64,000 nucleotides of DNA, from contig JAVBWI010000014.1 in NCBI GenBank assembly GCA_036677445.1, positions 62,001 to 126,000 of the forward strand, given 5' to 3'. Made by a program: the position numbers and the translations under genes. The notes below the pieces were generated by a model. That model was not told where the DNA came from. It was given only the letters and a program-made list of their open reading frames with translations, and did not search any database. How positions within the stretch are numbered: position 1 is the first letter of the stretch; each line of letters begins with the position of its first letter. Positions 7,886 through 15,374 of this stretch are shown piece after piece. The stretch is from JAVBWI01 sp036677445. GTDB taxonomy: Bacteria; Bacillota; Clostridia; Christensenellales; CAG-138.

Positions 7886-10297
7886 ATGAGATTTCAGGAT
7901 TGTTTAGGGTCCGAACTGCTGTTTTTCGACGGCGCGATGGGTACCATGCTGCAGGCGGCGGGGCTTGCCCCGGGCGATTCGCCGGATGTCTGGAGCATCA
8001 CACACCCCGACGCGGTGCGCGATATCCATGCGGCGTACTTGGGGGCGGGCTGCAACATACTTATCACCAACACATTCGGCAACAACGCGAAAAAGCTTGC
8101 GGGTACCGGCTATACCCCCGCACAGGTCGCCGCCGCCGCGGTGGCGCGCGCGAAAGAGGCAATCGCCCGGGATTCCGGCGCGCAGAAGAAATTCGTGGCG
8201 CTGGATGTCGGGCCTACCGGCAAGCTATTAAAGCCGCTGGGCGACCTGGGCTTTGAGGATGCGGTTTCGCTGTTTTCCGAATCGATTTCCGCAGGGGCGG
8301 CGGCGGGCGCGGATTTTGTGCTGATCGAGACCATGTCCGATACCTACGAATTAAAAGCCGCCGTGCTCGCCGCAAAGGAAAACTGCGATCTGACCGTATG
8401 CGCAACCGTGGCGCTGGATACGCGCGGCAAGCTGTTGACCGGCGGCGATATCGCCTCGGTCACAGCCATGCTGGAGGGTTTGCGCGTGGACGCGCTGGGG
8501 CTCAACTGCGGCCTCGGTCCCGCGCAGATGTTGTCCGTATTAAAAGAACTGCGCGAGATTTCCTCGCTGCCTATCATATTGAATCCCAACGCAGGGCTGC
8601 CGCGCGAGGAAAACGGCAATACCGTATTCGACGTGGGGCCGGAAGAGTTTGCAAAGCTGATGGCGGAAGCGGCCGCAGGCGGCGCGCATTTGCTTGGCGG
8701 CTGCTGCGGCACCACGCCCGCGCATATTGCCGCGCTGGTACGCGCGTGCAGAGGCATCATACCGCTGCCCGTCACAAAAAAAGAACATACTGTGGTTGGG
8801 AGCTATGGCCGCGCGGTGTATTTTGATAAAAGCACCGTATTGATCGGCGAGCGCATCAACCCCACCGGCAAGCCCCGGCTCAAGCAGGCGCTGCGCGAAG
8901 GGGATATGGAGTATATCCTGCGCGAAGGCTTGAACCAGCAGGCGCGCGGCGCGCAGATACTGGACGTCAACGCCGGTCTGCCCGAGCTCAACGAACCCGC
9001 CGTGCTTACCCGGATGGTACAGGAGCTTCAAAGCGTGACCGATCTGCCGCTGCAGCTGGATACCGCCGACCCGGCGGCGTTAAGCCGCGCCTTGCGGCTC
9101 TATAACGGAAAAGCGATGGTCAATTCCGTCAACGGCAAGGAAGAAAGCATGCACGCCGTGTTCCCGCTGGTGCAAAAATACGGCGGGCTGTTGGTCGCGC
9201 TCACGCTGGACGAAGCGGGCATCCCCGAAACGGCCGAAGGAAGGGTGGAGATCGCCCGGCGTATTATAACGCGCGCGGCGGAATACGGCATAGAAAAGAA
9301 AGATATCATCGTCGATACGCTGACCATGACCATCAGCGCCGGTCAGGATAACGCGGCCGTCACTTTGGAAACGCTGCGCCGCGTAAAGGCGGAGCTGGGG
9401 GTAAAGACGTCGCTGGGCGTTTCGAACGTTTCCTTCGGCCTGCCGCGGCGGGACCTGCTCAACGCCAATTTCTTGGCGCTCGCCATGGGCGCGGGGCTGG
9501 ATGCCGCCATCCTCAACCCGCATCTGGATGCCATGATGGATGCATACTTTAGCGTACAGGCGCTGCTGGGCCGCGACGCACAGTGCGCAAACTATATAGA
9601 AAACTACGGCGGGCAGAGCGTGCCGCCGCCTTCCTCGCCCGCTTCCCCCGGGCCGCAGGCTGCTCCGCCGCAACAGGGTACGCTCACGCTGGAGCAGGCC
9701 GTACGGCAGGGATTAAAACAACAGGCAAAGGAGCTTGCCACGGCTGCATTGGTCCAGAAGCCGCCGCTTGCCGTGATAGACGAAAGCCTGGTGCCTGCGC
9801 TCAACGCCGTGGGCGCGGCGTTTGAAGCGGGCACGCTGTATTTGCCGCAGCTGTTGATGAGCGCGGAGGCCGCAAAAGCCGCGTTTGAAATACTCCGCGC
9901 GCATATGGGCGCGGGGGAGGGCGAAAATTTAGGCTGCGTGGTGCTCGCGACCGTCCAGGGGGACGTACATGACATCGGCAAGAACATCGTCAAGGCGCTC
10001 TTGGAAAACTACCGGTTCCAGGTGGTGGATCTGGGCAAGGACGTTCCGCCCGAGGCGGTCGTACAGGCGGCGCTGGCACACGATGCAAAGCTTGTCGGCC
10101 TTTCCGCACTGATGACCACCACGGTAGCCAGTATGGCAACCACCATCGCCGCGCTGCACCAAGCCGCGCCATACTGCAAGGTGATGGTGGGCGGCGCGGT
10201 GCTCACCGAATCCTACGCAAAAAGAATAGGCGCCGACCATTACGGGCGCGACGCCATGTCCTCGGTGCGGTACGCACAGCAAGTCTATATGCATTGA
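7886..10297 (+). CDS. metH: Cobalamin-dependent methionine synthase (without activation domain)
   Basis: This 803-residue enzyme transfers a methyl group from 5-methyl-THF through cobalamin to homocysteine. Domains in order: homocysteine-binding (about 1-290, with zinc cysteines in LNCGLGP and GGCCGTTP), pterin-binding (about 305-570, starting at ERINPTGKP), a proline/alanine-rich linker (about 576-596), and cap plus B12 domains to the end. DVHDIGKNIV carries the histidine that replaces the lower cobalt ligand. The reactivation domain is encoded by the preceding gene. A terminator follows at 10352. Confidence 0.95.
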   Translation: MRFQDCLGSELLFFDGAMGTMLQAAGLAPGDSPDVWSITHPDAVRDIHAAYLGAGCNILITNTFGNNAKKLAGTGYTPAQVAAAAVARAKEAIARDSGAQKKFVALDVGPTGKLLKPLGDLGFEDAVSLFSESISAGAAAGADFVLIETMSDTYELKAAVLAAKENCDLTVCATVALDTRGKLLTGGDIASVTAMLEGLRVDALGLNCGLGPAQMLSVLKELREISSLPIILNPNAGLPREENGNTVFDVGPEEFAKLMAEAAAGGAHLLGGCCGTTPAHIAALVRACRGIIPLPVTKKEHTVVGSYGRAVYFDKSTVLIGERINPTGKPRLKQALREGDMEYILREGLNQQARGAQILDVNAGLPELNEPAVLTRMVQELQSVTDLPLQLDTADPAALSRALRLYNGKAMVNSVNGKEESMHAVFPLVQKYGGLLVALTLDEAGIPETAEGRVEIARRIITRAAEYGIEKKDIIVDTLTMTISAGQDNAAVTLETLRRVKAELGVKTSLGVSNVSFGLPRRDLLNANFLALAMGAGLDAAILNPHLDAMMDAYFSVQALLGRDAQCANYIENYGGQSVPPPSSPASPGPQAAPPQQGTLTLEQAVRQGLKQQAKELATAALVQKPPLAVIDESLVPALNAVGAAFEAGTLYLPQLLMSAEAAKAAFEILRAHMGAGEGENLGCVVLATVQGDVHDIGKNIVKALLENYRFQVVDLGKDVPPEAVVQAALAHDAKLVGLSALMTTTVASMATTIAALHQAAPYCKVMVGGAVLTESYAKRIGADHYGRDAMSSVRYAQQVYMH

Positions 10298-10351
10298 AAG
10301 CCAATGCGAGGGCTTTGCCCCGCATCTACCCCAAGGGCCATGAATTGCAAG

Positions 10352-10391
10352 AGGCTGTCTCAGGTACAAAAAATCAGAGACAGCCTATTTT
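10352..10391 (+). terminator. Terminator after metH
   Basis: The arms AGGCTGTCTC and GAGACAGCCT (10352-10361 and 10377-10386) form a 10-pair stem with a 15-base loop, followed by ATTTTT. It ends the metF-metH operon. Confidence 0.8.
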
Positions 10392-10465
10392 TCATTTAAA
10401 GACCGAGATTGATAAACCCATCGGCTTTCGGCCGTACAGTGGATGGAAACCGTACCAAAGGGGGA

Positions 10466-10527
10466 GCGGGGGGCGAAGCCCGCCCGCTATTAAATAAAAT
10501 AGTCTTCCGTCGCCGCCGTAGGCGGCG
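10466..10527. repeat. Two GC-rich hairpins between metH and metA
   Basis: The converging intergenic stretch 10392-10591 holds no gene. It carries a GC-rich hairpin around 10466-10487 (GCGGGGGGC/GCCCGCCCGC) and CGCCGCC-gta-GGCGGCG at 10511-10527. They may help end transcription of metA from the minus strand, or belong to the hairpin-rich intergenic elements seen elsewhere in the window. Confidence 0.4.
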
Positions 10528-10591
10528 ATACCATAAGAATGTCAGCCGACAAGTTTGTCTGCCTGCTTTATAGTTATTTTGGGCAGTATTT

Positions 10592-11524
10592 CTACTTGTG
10601 TCGGTACTCCCGTATCTTTTCCACAATATACGGCGTTTCCTGATACACGAAATAGTTGAGCCAGTTGCCGTAGAGCAGGTTGCCGTGCGCGCGCCAGGTG
10701 ACGCGCGGCGGCCGCGTACAGTCGTTTTCGGGGTAGTAGTTGAAGGGCGGCTCGATGGGGAGCCCCGCGTTCAGGTCGCGCTTATATTCGAGTTCCAGCG
10801 TTTCCGGGTCGTACTCGCCGTGGCCGGTCACGAACACGCGCCTGCCGTCGCGGCTGGCGGCGATATACAGCCCCGCCTGCCCGGAGGTAGCGAGCACCTC
10901 CAGCGACGGGTTAGCCTGCACGTCCGCAATACGCACGGTGGTGTGGCGGCTGTGCGGCGCGTAAAATACGTCGTCAAAGCCGCGCAGCAGCCTGTGCGTG
11001 CGGTTTTCGACTATGTGCGGGTATACGCCGAACAGCTTTTTGGGCAGAGGCTGCTTGCCGATGCCGTAATAATGGTACAGCGCCGCCTGCGCGCCCCAGC
11101 AGACAAAGAGCGTGGAAAACACGTTCTCCGTCGCCCAGTCCAGCACTTGGGTCAGCTCCTGCCAGTAGGCGACTTCCTCAAAATCCATTTGCTCCACCGG
11201 CGCGCCGGTGACGATGAGCCCGTCGAACTGCTCGTTCTTTACGTCCTCGAACGTGCGGTAGAATGTGTCGAGGTGGTTGTGGTCGGTGTTGCGCGGCTGG
11301 TAGCTGGCGGTGCGCAGCAGCGTGATTTCCACCTGCAGCGCAGTGTTGCCCAGCACCCGCAACAGCTGCGTTTCGGTGGTGGTTTTGGTGGGCATTAGGT
11401 TGAGCGCGGCGATACGAAGCGGGCGGATATCCTGCGTGGCGGCGCGCTCTTCGGTCATAACAAATATGTTTTCTTTGGTGAGTATATCGATGGCCGGCAG
11501 GCCGTTGGGTATTTTTACTGGCAT
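10592..11524 (-). CDS. metA: Homoserine O-acetyltransferase (MetA family, Glu111 type)
   Basis: This 310-residue MetA-family acyltransferase activates homoserine for sulfhydrylation. The catalytic cysteine is Cys142 in FVCWGAQAA, and the His-Glu pair is in VTGHGEYD. Residue 111, in TGAPVEQ, is glutamate. In this family Glu111 selects acetyl-CoA and glycine selects succinyl-CoA, so despite the usual 'succinyltransferase' label this should be an acetyltransferase. That fits the adjacent O-acetylhomoserine sulfhydrylase. It starts 14 bases after metY ends, in the same operon. Confidence 0.93.
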   Translation of the reverse strand: MPVKIPNGLPAIDILTKENIFVMTEERAATQDIRPLRIAALNLMPTKTTTETQLLRVLGNTALQVEITLLRTASYQPRNTDHNHLDTFYRTFEDVKNEQFDGLIVTGAPVEQMDFEEVAYWQELTQVLDWATENVFSTLFVCWGAQAALYHYYGIGKQPLPKKLFGVYPHIVENRTHRLLRGFDDVFYAPHSRHTTVRIADVQANPSLEVLATSGQAGLYIAASRDGRRVFVTGHGEYDPETLELEYKRDLNAGLPIEPPFNYYPENDCTRPPRVTWRAHGNLLYGNWLNYFVYQETPYIVEKIREYRHK

Positions 11525-11538
11525 GATTGTTCGTCTCC

Positions 11539-12825
11539 TTACAGTTTGGATTTTTCAAGCGCCTGATCGAGGTCGGCGATCAGGTCCTTGGGGTCCTCGA
11601 TGCCGATGGAAAGACGGATCATATCCGCGGATACGCCGGCAGCCTTTAAACCCGCTTCGTCCAGCTGGGAATGTGTGGTGCTGGCCGGGTGCACGACGAG
11701 AGAGCGCACGTCGGATACGTTGGCGAGCAGCGAGAACAGTTCCAGTGCGTCGATAAAGCGCCGCCCAGCTTCCGTACCGCCCTTGATGCCGAACGTGAAT
11801 ATGCCGCCGCAGCCCTTCTGGAAATACTTATTCGCGCGGACATGGTAGGTGTCGCCTTGGAGCGCGGGGTAGTTGACCCAGCCGACCTGCGGATGGTTCC
11901 GGAGGTATTCGGCTATGATCACGGCGTTCTCGCAGTGCTTTTTCATGCGCAGGCTGAGCGTTTCAATACCCTGCAGCAGTAAAAACGCGTTGAAGGGGGA
12001 AAGGCAGGCGCCGGTATCCCGCAAAAAGCCCGCGCGCAGCTTGGCAAGGTAGCCCGCCTCGCCCAGGTCCGCGTAAACAAGCCCGTGGTAGCTGCTGTCC
12101 GGCGTATTGAATTCCTGAAAGCGTTGGTTGCCTTTGAAGCGAAACGTCCCAAGGTCGGTGACGGAGCCGCCCATGGAGTTGCCGTGCCCGCCCATGTATT
12201 TGGTGAGCGAGTGCACCACGAAGTCTATGCCGTGCGCTTTTGCGTCAAACAGATAGGGCGTGCCAAATGTGTTGTCCGCGATGACGGGCAGGCCGTGCCT
12301 GTGCGCGATGGCGGCGATGGCCTCGAAATCCGGTATGTTGATGTTGGGGTTACCCAGCGTCTCCAGGTAGATACAGCGGGTTTTCCCGTTGATGGCGGCC
12401 TCGATGCCGGCAAGGTCTTCCGGGTCCGCCTGATGGACTTTTATGCCGTAGCGCAGCTCGAACCGCTGGAAGAACAGCGTGTACGTGCCGCCGTAGATGG
12501 TGGCGGCGGAAATGATCTCGCTGCCGCTTTCGGCCAGATTCTGTACTGCGGCCAATATCGCCGCCATACCGGAAGAAAAGCAGACCGCGCCCACGCCGCC
12601 GTCAAGCGCCGCGACGCGCTGCTCGAGTACGGAGGTGGTGGGGTTCGCAAGGCGCGTGTAAATGCTGCCGGGCTTGGTAAGCGCGAACTGTGCGGCCGCG
12701 TCCGCCGCGTCCTCAAACTGATAGGCGGTGGTTTGGTAAATGGGGACGGCGCGCGCGCCGGTGGCGGGGTCGGGCCGATAGCCCGCGTGCGCCTGCAGGG
12801 TGTCGAAACAATACGACTTTTCCAT
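11539..12825 (-). CDS. metY: O-acetylhomoserine sulfhydrylase
   Basis: This PLP enzyme (428 residues, Cys/Met metabolism family) makes homocysteine from O-acetylhomoserine and sulfide. The PLP lysine lies in HSLTKYMGGHG, and GSIYTRLANPTTSVLEQRVA is the family's opening signature. I set the start at the ATG at 12825 because GGAGGAG lies 6 bases upstream; the TTG five codons earlier overlaps that ribosome site. It is the first structural gene after the methionine leader peptide and terminator, and metA follows it. Confidence 0.94.
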   Translation of the reverse strand: MEKSYCFDTLQAHAGYRPDPATGARAVPIYQTTAYQFEDAADAAAQFALTKPGSIYTRLANPTTSVLEQRVAALDGGVGAVCFSSGMAAILAAVQNLAESGSEIISAATIYGGTYTLFFQRFELRYGIKVHQADPEDLAGIEAAINGKTRCIYLETLGNPNINIPDFEAIAAIAHRHGLPVIADNTFGTPYLFDAKAHGIDFVVHSLTKYMGGHGNSMGGSVTDLGTFRFKGNQRFQEFNTPDSSYHGLVYADLGEAGYLAKLRAGFLRDTGACLSPFNAFLLLQGIETLSLRMKKHCENAVIIAEYLRNHPQVGWVNYPALQGDTYHVRANKYFQKGCGGIFTFGIKGGTEAGRRFIDALELFSLLANVSDVRSLVVHPASTTHSQLDEAGLKAAGVSADMIRLSIGIEDPKDLIADLDQALEKSKL

Positions 12826-12882
12826 AAAATTCTCCTCCAAACTGTATTGAATAGTTCAAGAAACTTGTTAACGCAAAGAAAT

Positions 12883-12918
12883 AAAAAGGCCCTGCTTCGC
12901 GTCTTGCGAAGCAGGGCC
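12883..12918 (-). terminator. Attenuator/terminator between leader peptide and metY
   Basis: On the minus strand a 13-pair perfect stem GGCCCTGCTTCGC/GCGAAGCAGGGCC with a 5-base loop (12888-12918) is followed by TTTTT. It lies 17 bases after the leader stop and 62 bases before metY. TTCGCAA at its 5' shoulder is complementary to TTGCGAA in the last leader codons, giving a 7-pair antiterminator. It is almost the same sequence as the metF attenuator. Confidence 0.82.
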
Positions 12919-12935
12919 GAATACGGCAAAACCTG

Positions 12936-13040
12936 CTAAACTGCCGGGCCGGCCGGCATTCGCAACACGCAAATTGGCGCGGAACGCATCATCATCCCGC
13001 GCATGCACATCATCATGTAACGTACGTTGAACGTCTTCAT
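12936..13040 (-). CDS. Methionine-rich leader peptide of the metY-metA operon
   Basis: This 34-codon frame starts at 13040 after GGGAGG (13051-13056, 9-base spacing) and stops at 12936. Nine residues are methionine, including two runs of three (YMMMCM and GMMM). The end MRSAPICVLRMP matches the metF leader, then a short AGPAV-type tail follows. TTGCGAA within the LRM codons pairs with the terminator shoulder TTCGCAA. A ribosome starved of Met-tRNA at the ATG runs would leave this arm free and prevent termination. A ribosome that continues would cover it. Confidence 0.78.
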   Translation of the reverse strand: MKTFNVRYMMMCMRGMMMRSAPICVLRMPAGPAV

Positions 13041-13071
13041 AAACTGCGTTCCTCCCTTCCTCGCGTGTCTT

Positions 13072-13107
13072 AGTATGCATACTACTGTATGCGGGCGTAT
13101 CTGTCAA
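13072..13107 (-). promoter_or_regulatory. Promoter of the metY-metA operon with palindrome at the -10
   Basis: On the minus strand TTGACA (13102-13107), 17 bases and TAGTAT (13079-13084) form the promoter. The perfect 12-base palindrome AGTATGCATACT (13072-13083) overlaps the -10, as in the metF promoter. Transcription would begin about 30 bases before the leader peptide. Confidence 0.7.
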
Positions 13108-13186
13108 GCCCTTGTTTGAGACTTACCATGCCGCATCTGCGGTACTTTTGGTGAGTTTATGTACCTGTAGAGGAAATTATGCGCGT

Positions 13187-13215
13187 TTGACAAACGGGCG
13201 GATTTGTGGTATGAC
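13187..13215 (+). promoter_or_regulatory. Promoter of the lipoprotein gene
   Basis: TTGACA (13187-13192), 17 bases and TATGAC (13210-13215) lie 45 bases before the start at 13261. The short region 13108-13186 between this promoter and the metY promoter shows no other feature. Confidence 0.55.
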
Positions 13216-13260
13216 ACTCTTGGCGTATGCCGGACTGCGCCGAAAAAAGAGGCGAAAAGA

Positions 13261-13869
13261 ATGCGTATATATTTCAAAAAATTCTATGGCCGCTTCCTGA
13301 TTTGCGGCGCGCTTTCTGTGATACTGCTGTTTGCCGCAGGCTGTGCGCAACGCGCGGCGGAACCGCCCGTTTCCACCCCCGAGAGTACGGCCCCGCCCGT
13401 TGTCATCACCCCCGGGTTTTCACTCGACGACCTGGATCTGACGGATCTTGAACAGAGCATTTCTCACGCTGTTTTTACTTATAATGCCGATAGGTACCTA
13501 AAGGGGGAATGCGCGGCGGAGGGGCATATCACGCTGGGCAAGCGCACCAAAAAGGGGCTGGAGGTAGTGTATGCCATCGCGAGCTACGGCGAGTATAACT
13601 ATCAGAATGGGGAATTTGTGCAAGTAAGCGGCAGCGGCGCCATTCCCACCGTACTGGTGTTCAAAAAGAACGGTAGCCACAAGCTGCTCGAATACAAGGA
13701 GCCGGCGGACGGCGCGCGTTATGCGCCCACGCTCAAGGAACTGTTCCCTGCGGGCGAAATACGGGAAAAAGCGCTCGATCCCGGCCAGTTCGAGGAAGAA
13801 TTGACCGCCCAGAAGGACCGGTATGTACAGGCGTATCTGCTGTCTCTGAACGGAGAGGTAACGGAATAA
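13261..13869 (+). CDS. Lipoprotein resembling the extracellular part of BlaR1/M56-type sensors
   Basis: This 202-residue protein has a signal peptide with lipobox LFAAGC, so it should be anchored outside the membrane by a lipidated cysteine near residue 29. A Pro/Thr-rich spacer follows. The mature part (segments such as AEGHITLGKRTKKGLEVVYA and APTLKELFP) resembles the outer domain found at the end of some Firmicute BlaR1/M56 sensor proteins, here without the peptidase or membrane helices. That similarity is from memory and needs a profile search. The start at 13261 follows a purine-rich GAGGCGAAAAGA. Confidence 0.7.
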   Translation: MRIYFKKFYGRFLICGALSVILLFAAGCAQRAAEPPVSTPESTAPPVVITPGFSLDDLDLTDLEQSISHAVFTYNADRYLKGECAAEGHITLGKRTKKGLEVVYAIASYGEYNYQNGEFVQVSGSGAIPTVLVFKKNGSHKLLEYKEPADGARYAPTLKELFPAGEIREKALDPGQFEEELTAQKDRYVQAYLLSLNGEVTE

Positions 13870-13890
13870 GGAAAGCAGTAACGCAACAAA

Positions 13891-13919
13891 GGCCTGCTCT
13901 CTGACAGAACAGGCCCTTT
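13891..13919 (+). terminator. Terminator after the lipoprotein gene
   Basis: GGCCTG and CAGGCC (13891-13896, 13910-13915) frame a stem-loop, with further partial pairing inside, followed by CTTTT. It separates this gene from the converging gatB end and may serve both strands. Confidence 0.65.
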
Positions 13920-13952
13920 TATTTGCGAGTATCTGTTGTGAAGATATGCCGG

Positions 13953-15374
13953 CTAGGACAGCGCCTGTTCCAGCAGCGCCTTCAGCCGCACGGGGTCGGC
14001 CTTGCCGCCGGTTGCCTTCATTACGTGGCCCATTATGGCCTGCAGCGCGCTTTGCTTGCCCGCTTTATAGTCGGCCACGGCGCCCGGGTTCGCCTCCATG
14101 GCGGAAGCAAGATAACGCTTGAGCGCGGCCTCGTCGCTGATCTGCGTAAGGCCCAGGCGCTCCACGATTTCTTCTGGCGCTTCGTCCCGTTCCCACATTG
14201 CGTTCAATACCCGCTTGCCCGCGCTGCTGTTGATAACGCCCGTGCCCAACAGATCGCTCAACTCTGAGAGATGCGCCGGCGTTATGGCGATACCGGCATG
14301 TTCACCCTGTCCGCGCAGGCGGAACACTTCGGTGAGCAGCATGTTTGCAAGCAGCTTCGGGTACTTCGTCTGCTGCGCGGCTTCTTCAAAATACGCGGCG
14401 ACTTCCTGCTCGGCGGTTAAAAGCGACGCATCGTAGCGCGAAAGGCCGTAATGCTCCACGTAAGTCTGCTTACGCTCTTCGGGCAACAGCGGGATTTCCC
14501 CAAGCAGCCGTTCCACATCCGCGCGGGGCAGCTCGATAGCGCAAAGGTCCGGGTCGGGGAAATACCGGTAATCGTTCGCGTCTTCTTTGCGGCGCATGGA
14601 GGAGGTCCTGCCGGTGCCCTGGTCAAACCGGCGCGTCTCCTGTATGATCTTCTCTCCTGCCTCCGCGGCGGCAGTCTGCCGCGCCGCCTCAAACTCGATG
14701 GCGCGGCGTACGGACTGGAAGGAGTTGAGGTTCTTGGTTTCTGTGCGGGTACCCAATGTATCGGAGCCTGCCGGCCGTATGGAAAGGTTCACGTCACAGC
14801 GCATGGAGCCTTCGTTCATTTTGCAGTCCGAAATGCCGGTGTAGAGTATCGTCGCGCGCAGCTTCTCCAAAAAGTCGATCGCCTCCTGCGCAGAGCGCAT
14901 ATCCGGCTCGGTGACGATTTCTATAAGCGGCACGCCGCAGCGGTTGCAGTCGAACAGCGTCCCCAGGTTCGCGTCGTGCACCAGTTTGCCTGCGTCCTCC
15001 TCAATATGGATGCGCGTAATGCCCACCCGCTTTTCACCCGCGGGCGTCTCGATGGAAAGGTAGCCGTGCTCGCACAGCGGCAGGTCGTACTGCGAGATCT
15101 GGTACGCTTTGGGGAGGTCGGGGTAAACATAGTTCTTGCGGTCCAGCTTGGAGTAGCTGGCGATGGCGCAGTTCGTGGCCAGCCCCGCTTTGACGGCGTA
15201 TTCCACCACGGCGCCGTTCAACACCGGCAGCGCGCCCGGCATGCCCATGCACACGGGGCAGATCTGCGTGTTGGGCGGCCCGCCGAAGTCGGTGGAGCAG
15301 CCGCAGAATATTTTGCTGTTTGTCTTAAGCTCGACATGGATCTCAAGGCCGATCACGGTTTCATATGCTTGCAT
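13953..15374 (-). CDS. gatB: Asp-tRNA(Asn)/Glu-tRNA(Gln) amidotransferase subunit B
   Basis: This 473-residue tRNA-binding kinase subunit of GatCAB activates mischarged Asp-tRNA(Asn) or Glu-tRNA(Gln). Family motifs are GLEIHVELKT at the start, PGALPVLN, the DRKNYVYPDLPKAYQISQ segment and GVPLIEIVTEPDMRS. The C-terminal tail domain (about 325-470) is complete. The ATG at 15374 has GGAGGG 7 bases upstream, and the TTG five codons earlier overlaps that site. Its start overlaps the end of gatA, indicating translational coupling. Confidence 0.96.
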   Translation of the reverse strand: MQAYETVIGLEIHVELKTNSKIFCGCSTDFGGPPNTQICPVCMGMPGALPVLNGAVVEYAVKAGLATNCAIASYSKLDRKNYVYPDLPKAYQISQYDLPLCEHGYLSIETPAGEKRVGITRIHIEEDAGKLVHDANLGTLFDCNRCGVPLIEIVTEPDMRSAQEAIDFLEKLRATILYTGISDCKMNEGSMRCDVNLSIRPAGSDTLGTRTETKNLNSFQSVRRAIEFEAARQTAAAEAGEKIIQETRRFDQGTGRTSSMRRKEDANDYRYFPDPDLCAIELPRADVERLLGEIPLLPEERKQTYVEHYGLSRYDASLLTAEQEVAAYFEEAAQQTKYPKLLANMLLTEVFRLRGQGEHAGIAITPAHLSELSDLLGTGVINSSAGKRVLNAMWERDEAPEEIVERLGLTQISDEAALKRYLASAMEANPGAVADYKAGKQSALQAIMGHVMKATGGKADPVRLKALLEQALS

